A DNA stretch of 64,000 nucleotides, from NCBI GenBank assembly GCA_029939575.1, contig JAOZSR010000009.1, positions 1-64,000 of the forward strand. The letters run 5' to 3'. Shown piece by piece: positions 59,701 to 64,000 of the stretch (position 1 is its first letter; the number at the start of each line of letters is the position of its first letter). This DNA comes from Fidelibacterota bacterium. Its GTDB lineage: Bacteria; Fidelibacterota; UBA2242; JAOZSR01. The translations under genes were made by a program, and so were the position numbers. The notes under the pieces were generated by a model. The model saw only the letters and a list, made by a program, of their open reading frames with translations. It did no database searches and was not told where the DNA came from.

Positions 59701-61153
59701 AAATTTTTCCCAAATATTCGTTGATTATTTGAACTTCATTAAAATTGTAACGCTTTCCTTTTATCTCTATGTAGGATTCATGCCCTTTCCCCAATATAAC
59801 AAAAATATCACCAGGTTTGGTTATTTTTAAACCAAATTGAATTCCCGTTTTTCGATCACTAATTTTCTCAACCGGAATTTTCCCTGTAAATCCTCCAAAA
59901 ACATCTTCAATAATCTCTTCCGGATTCTCAAATCTTGGATTATCAGAAGTCAAAATAGCATAATCTGCAAACTTTTCTACTGCTTCTGCCATTTTTGGTC
60001 GCTTTTTTTTATCACGGTTTCCACCACAACCAAATAATGCAATAAGTTTATTATTGCCTTTCAATTCTTTCAATGTTGCTAATACATTTTCTATAGCGTC
60101 AGGAGTATGAGCGTAATCAATGTAAATTCTGCCTTTTCCAATTTGAGAAACTTCCTGTAATCTACCTGGAATAAATTCTATTTTTTTTATCGCTTTTTCA
60201 ATTATCTCCCTGTTTATCTTAAGTTTTAAACTAATTGCAATCGCGGTTAAAATATTTTTTAGATTAAATTTCCCCGACAAATTGGAATTGATATTTATTT
60301 TCCCTGCCGGAGAATGAATTACCCCAACAATTTTATTTTTATAAGTAACACCTGGTTCAAATATCAAATCCGCATTTTGTTCAAGGGAAAAAGTCGTTAC
60401 CGGAATTTTTGCTGTTTCCCGGAAAAGCCTGTAATATTCATCATCGAGATTACATATTAAAAAGCCATTTTCACCCACTTTTTTAAAAAGTTCCGCTTTA
60501 GATTTTGCATAATTATCCATGGTATGATAATAATCTAAATGATCCTGACTCAGGTTAGTAAAAGCAGCTCCATGGAAAACCACATTATCAACTCTGTTTA
60601 GAGATAAAGCGTGGGCTGAAACTTCCATTGCCACATGAGTTACTGATTGTTCTTTCATTTTATAGAAAATTTGTTGCAAATCAAGACTTAGCGGTGTAGT
60701 TAAATTAGAATTGTATTTTTTCCCGTTTATTGAATATCCAAGTGTTCCGATTGTGCCTCGGTTTATTCCGGCGATTTCAAAAATTTTATCTAACAAAGTA
60801 ACAACTGTAGTTTTTCCATTCGTTCCTGTAATGCCAACAATTGTCATATTTGATGTTGGTTGCCCATAATATTTTGATGCAATAACAGATAATGCTTTTT
60901 TCGAATTCTCAACAATAATTTGTGCAATTTCAACACTTTCAACTTCCTTTTCTACAACAGCTGCAATTGCTCCATTATTTAATGCCTGTTGCAAAAAATC
61001 ATGGCCATCTACATTTTCTCCCGAAAGTGCAAAAAATAAATTACCTTTTACAACTTGACGTGAATCAATAGCAAGACCTGTAATTTGCCCGGGCAATTTG
61101 CCTTTTAAACTATTTTTAATATTATTCAGCAAATTATGTAAATTATATTCCAA
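59693..61153 (-). CDS. murE: UDP-N-acetylmuramoyl-tripeptide synthetase MurE
   Basis: 486 residues from a TTG at 61153 with AGGGATAATT upstream. Motifs are GLAIDSRQVVKGNLFFAL, the P-loop GITGTNGKTTVVTLLDKI, TNLSQDHLDYY, the ATP/sugar site YIDYAHTPDAIENVL and LTSDNPRFENPEEII. The DNPR motif is typical of enzymes adding meso-diaminopimelate rather than lysine. It ends 8 bases inside murD; murF and mraY are not between them. Confidence 0.96.
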   Translation of the reverse strand: MEYNLHNLLNNIKNSLKGKLPGQITGLAIDSRQVVKGNLFFALSGENVDGHDFLQQALNNGAIAAVVEKEVESVEIAQIIVENSKKALSVIASKYYGQPTSNMTIVGITGTNGKTTVVTLLDKIFEIAGINRGTIGTLGYSINGKKYNSNLTTPLSLDLQQIFYKMKEQSVTHVAMEVSAHALSLNRVDNVVFHGAAFTNLSQDHLDYYHTMDNYAKSKAELFKKVGENGFLICNLDDEYYRLFRETAKIPVTTFSLEQNADLIFEPGVTYKNKIVGVIHSPAGKININSNLSGKFNLKNILTAIAISLKLKINREIIEKAIKKIEFIPGRLQEVSQIGKGRIYIDYAHTPDAIENVLATLKELKGNNKLIALFGCGGNRDKKKRPKMAEAVEKFADYAILTSDNPRFENPEEIIEDVFGGFTGKIPVEKISDRKTGIQFGLKITKPGDIFVILGKGHESYIEIKGKRYNFNEVQIINEYLGKIYA

Positions 61154-61155
61154 AA

Positions 61156-61971
61156 TTATCCCTTTATAATTTTTCTTTTTTCATGAGACAAAAGAGTATT
61201 TAACAATTCTTCAGAAAGTTTGACAAAACTATTATTACCGGAATTAAAAAACTCAACATTGCCTGTCTGTTTTTTATTCGGATTTACTAAATTTGTTTTA
61301 ATAAGTGAGTTTTTCAAATGTTTTGATGTTCCATAATTTCCATCGAAAACTGTTATTTTGTTGTTAAATATTTTATCTATTTTCCGTTTAAAAAAAACAA
61401 AATGTGTACATCCTAAAACAACAGCACCTACATTTTTCATATCAATATTATTAAAATATTTCTCTAACTGGATTGTAACATTTTTACCTGAAATTTCACC
61501 TTTTTCAACTAATCCTATTAATTCCGGAGTAGCAAGTTTTATAATATTATCCCGTAAATTCAGATCGGTTAGCAAGTTGTCTAATTTCTTTTCTTTCAGA
61601 GTAATTTCTGTTGCCATAAGAACTATTTTTTTATTAGCAACTGATTCAGCAGCAGGTTTTACCGCCGGTTCCATCCCAATAACAATAATATTGTATTTTT
61701 CTCTCAGATAATTTATTGCTGCACTGGTGGCTGAATTACAGGCTGTTACTACGGCTTTAACATTTTTTCCAGTTAAGAATTTCATGGCTTTATCAGACAG
61801 GTTTCTAATTTCTTCTATAGATTTATTTCCATAGGGCGCATTGAGAGAATCTCCATAATAAATATAGTTTTCACTTGGTAATATTTTAATAATCTCTGCT
61901 AAAACAGTTAATCCGCCTAAGCCTGAATCAAAAACACCTATTGGTCTGCTTTTTATATTATTATCTTTGAT
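61156..61971 (-). CDS. murI: Glutamate racemase MurI, start codon not standard
   Basis: The coding frame clearly begins upstream of its first ATG (61785). The conserved MurI N-terminus RPIGVFDSGLGGLTVLAEII and YIYYGDSLNAPYG (first catalytic Asp-Ser region and YGD) lie at about 61940-61830, in frame and open from 61974. The frame has no ATG, GTG or TTG before that motif. It is closed above by a TGA at 61977-61975, which overlaps an out-of-frame ATG. The likely start is ATC at 61971 (with GGAT six bases upstream), or a frameshift. The rest shows AVVTACNSATSAA (first cysteine) and GAVVLGCTHFVFF (second cysteine). It makes D-glutamate for MurD. The boundary is uncertain; the identity is not. Confidence 0.82.
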   Translation of the reverse strand: MKDNNIKSRPIGVFDSGLGGLTVLAEIIKILPSENYIYYGDSLNAPYGNKSIEEIRNLSDKAMKFLTGKNVKAVVTACNSATSAAINYLREKYNIIVIGMEPAVKPAAESVANKKIVLMATEITLKEKKLDNLLTDLNLRDNIIKLATPELIGLVEKGEISGKNVTIQLEKYFNNIDMKNVGAVVLGCTHFVFFKRKIDKIFNNKITVFDGNYGTSKHLKNSLIKTNLVNPNKKQTGNVEFFNSGNNSFVKLSEELLNTLLSHEKRKIIKG

Positions 61972-62165
61972 AAATCATCCAGAATTATAATTATTAAAAT
62001 TTCAATAAATAATATATTCTTATAAATAGAATAATACAAATTTTTCCGACAAGACTCATTTATAGTCTCTAATAAAAGAAATATCCAAAAGCGACAATAT
62101 GATAATATAAATTATCAAATACAGTTAAAAACAGAGAACATTACTATGATAAATCTCTATAATAC

Positions 62166-62197
62166 AAAAAAGACCCGGAATGATTCCAGGTCTTTTT
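62166..62197 (-). terminator. Rho-independent terminator of asnS
   Basis: AAAAAGACC-GGAA and TTCC-GGTCTTTTT form a stem with one bulged C/A position, with T-runs on both strands. It lies about 20 bases after the asnS stop at 62218. Confidence 0.9.
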
Positions 62198-62217
62198 ATA
62201 ATATTTTTGCTAAAAAA

Positions 62218-63513
62218 TCATGGTTTTATTCTATAAATTGTTCTTGGAAAAGGAATTGTTTCCCGCACATGAGCCACGCCAGACATCCAGCCAATTAATC
62301 TTTCCAGGCCAACTCCAAAACCACTATGAGGTACAGAGCCATATTTTCTTAAGTCAAGAAACCACTGATATTCATCAATCGACATATTTTCTTTTTCCAT
62401 TCTCTCTAGTAGAATATCGTGGTCGTCTTCACGTTGTGATCCACCAATAATTTCACCAAAACCTTCAGGAGCAATCAAGTCAGCACCAAGTACAAGATCA
62501 GGATTATCCCCGTCTCGTTTCATATAGAATGCTTTAGTTTCTTTTGGCCATTTTTCCACAAAAACCGGAACATCACTTGCCTCAGTAAGCATTGCTTCAT
62601 CTGCTGAACCCAGATCATCTTTATCACCAATTTCAGAACCTTTGGACCTTAAAAAATCAACTGATTCTTTGTGAGTCATTCTTTTAAAAGGAGCATCGGC
62701 TTTTTTCAACTGCTCAATATCTCTTCCAAGAATCTTTAATTCCTGTAAATTCTTTTCTATAACAGTCCGGATAACATATCGGATTAATTCTTCCTGAATA
62801 TCCATATTTTGAGCATGTTCTACGTAAGCAGCCTCAGCATCCATCATCCAAAATTCAGTCAGATGCTTCCGTGTTTTTGATTTTTCAGCTCTGAAAACCG
62901 GTCCGAAATCATAAACTCTTCCAAGACTCATAATTCCTGTTTCCAGGTATAATTGTCCTGATTGAGATAAAAAAGCTTTGCCAAGATCAAAGTAGGGCAC
63001 TTCAAATAAAGTAGTTGTACCTTCACATGCATTTGGTGTCAATATTGGAGAATCAAATCTATAAAAATCATTATCATTCAAATAATTACAAATTGCATAG
63101 TAAACTGTATGTCTAATTTTTAATATAGCATTTTGTTTGGCAGAACGTAACCACAGATGACGATTTGAAAGTAAAAAATTTGAACCATGTTCTTTTTTAG
63201 TAATCGGATATTCATCAGCAATTTGAACAACATTAATTTCTTTCACAGTCAGTTCATATCCACCAGGAGAACGATCTTCTTTCCTAACTGTACCGGTTAC
63301 AATTACTGAACTTTCCTGGGTAAGAGTATTTTTCAATTCAAATACTTCTTCGGCAACTTCGTTTTTTAAAACCGTACATTGCATAATCCCGGTACCATCT
63401 CTAAAAATCAAAAACCAGATTTTCCCACTTGCCCGTTTGTTATAAACCCAACCTTTTACAGTTATTTCCTGACCATCATATTGATTAACATTTTTTACAT
63501 AAACCCAATCCAT
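62218..63513 (-). CDS. asnS: Asparaginyl-tRNA synthetase
   Basis: 431 residues, class II. An N-terminal OB-fold (about 15-105: ITVKGWVYNKRASGKIWFLI, GTGIMQCTVLK) is followed by the core: FDSPILTPNACEGTTTLFEV, FGPVFRAEKSKTRKHLTEFW (motif 2) and GFGVGLERLIGWMSG (motif 3). NACEGTTTLF and the length distinguish AsnRS from AspRS. It charges tRNA-Asn. The start has an AGAGGATAC site; the end has a strong terminator. Confidence 0.96.
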   Translation of the reverse strand: MDWVYVKNVNQYDGQEITVKGWVYNKRASGKIWFLIFRDGTGIMQCTVLKNEVAEEVFELKNTLTQESSVIVTGTVRKEDRSPGGYELTVKEINVVQIADEYPITKKEHGSNFLLSNRHLWLRSAKQNAILKIRHTVYYAICNYLNDNDFYRFDSPILTPNACEGTTTLFEVPYFDLGKAFLSQSGQLYLETGIMSLGRVYDFGPVFRAEKSKTRKHLTEFWMMDAEAAYVEHAQNMDIQEELIRYVIRTVIEKNLQELKILGRDIEQLKKADAPFKRMTHKESVDFLRSKGSEIGDKDDLGSADEAMLTEASDVPVFVEKWPKETKAFYMKRDGDNPDLVLGADLIAPEGFGEIIGGSQREDDHDILLERMEKENMSIDEYQWFLDLRKYGSVPHSGFGVGLERLIGWMSGVAHVRETIPFPRTIYRIKP

Positions 63514-63590
63514 TGTATCCTCTTTTATTTATTATATTCTAAAAAACTTTCAAATATAAGAATTTTTTGCTTTTAAATTAATAAAATATT

Positions 63591-64000
63591 TTACCAGTCC
63601 GCTAAAATCCTATTAATAATATCCTCTGTAATATTATCAATTGCTTCCTGTAGAGCAATATCCCTGGTTCTATCGGTAGCACCTGTAGGATCATATTCAC
63701 TATATCCGCTAAATCTTTCTTTGAAAACCGATTTCTCCTCAATTTTGTCATACCACTCGGCTTCAACACTTACAGTAATTCGATATTCAGTAACCGACTC
63801 TCCAACTTCAGAATCAGTAGTGTAAACAAGTGGTTTGTCAGTAACAGAAAGAATTACACCTGTTAATTCAGAATGAGAATTATTGCCTTCTACAAGTTGT
63901 AAGATATTTTCCTTGATAAAGCCTAAACGTATTTGGTCAGTCACAGTTTGTTGAATGTTAAATTCTGCGGTCTTATCCTGAAAAACGGGAATTGAAATAT
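63591..64000 (-). CDS. LptE-like LPS-assembly protein, N-terminus cut by the window edge
   Basis: The frame runs from the stop at 63591 to the end of the window, adding about 19 residues before the first internal ATG. It reads ISIPVFQDKTAEFNIQQTVTDQIRLGFIKE and so on; the IPVFQDKT and TxxIRxGF pattern is that of the LptE/DUF4136-type lipoproteins. The rest has GVILSVTDKPLVYTT and EYRITVSVEAEWYDK, ending DIINRILADW. LptE supports LPS assembly in the outer membrane with LptD. The signal sequence is outside the window. Confidence 0.7.
   Translation of the reverse strand, partial: ISIPVFQDKTAEFNIQQTVTDQIRLGFIKENILQLVEGNNSHSELTGVILSVTDKPLVYTTDSEVGESVTEYRITVSVEAEWYDKIEEKSVFKERFSGYSEYDPTGATDRTRDIALQEAIDNITEDIINRILADW

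Noticed and set aside
61156-61785. Shortened murI starting at the ATG at 61785, 209 residues
   Set aside because: It would lack the conserved MurI N-terminus, which is present upstream in the same open frame.

Overview
The window is AT-rich bacterial DNA with almost no foreign-looking sequence. It encodes an outer membrane (LptE-like, Lol-type ABC transporter, PorV/PorQ-type barrels), a gingipain-type C25 peptidase resembling PorU of type IX secretion, very long surface proteins ending in FlgD-like domains, a KamA-family radical SAM enzyme, diadenylate cyclase, MotAB and frequent TTG starts. This mix suggests an uncultured FCB-superphylum lineage (Cloacimonadota, Marinimicrobia or Delongbacteria-like); this placement is inference, because no rRNA is present. 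No tRNA, rRNA, IS element, prophage or CRISPR array was recognised.

Layout. 1-168: tail of an HPt phosphotransfer protein. 403-12246 (minus): a small His/Cys-rich exported protein, then a surface cluster of a barrel protein, a 2918-residue repeat protein and a PorV-like protein. 12486-14495 (plus): a NodB deacetylase, then an unknown membrane protein with a structured leader coupled to a THEP1-type NTPase. 14502-23717 (minus): universal stress protein, a thioredoxin/TPR lipoprotein interrupted by an in-frame UGA that is very probably selenocysteine, an EamA transporter, a GH114-like lipoprotein, PpiD, KamA and an M23-domain protein. 23900-28482: L,D-transpeptidase-like protein, DnaK (minus), sulfotransferase and a small membrane protein. 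28518-51137 (minus): a long, tightly packed run transcribed in the order MBL hydrolase, tilS, hpt, ftsH, folP, cdaA, PorU-like peptidase, PorV/PorQ-like protein, FnIII lipoprotein, SLBB protein, Lrp regulator, prfB (+1 programmed frameshift), lysS, two Lol permeases, lolD and clpC. 51563-56386: PpiC lipoprotein, thioredoxin, MotB, MotA, a degenerate HD-GYP response regulator and a small HTH protein. 56891-61971 (minus): murI-murE-murD-murC. 62218-64000 (minus): asnS and a truncated LptE-like gene.

How the genes work together. Most of the window serves the envelope: precursor synthesis (murI, E, D, C), periplasmic folding (PpiD, PpiC, two thioredoxins), lipoprotein export (Lol), LPS assembly (LptE-like) and export of surface proteins (PorU/PorV types with FlgD-like C-termini). 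Quality control (FtsH, DnaK, ClpC) and c-di-AMP synthesis are embedded in the same block. The strongest observations are the UGPC selenoprotein with a SECIS-like hairpin at the expected distance, two recoding or start anomalies (prfB frameshift; murI without a standard start codon), the degenerate HD-GYP protein beside the stator genes, and the giant carboxypeptidase-regulatory-repeat protein flanked by barrels.
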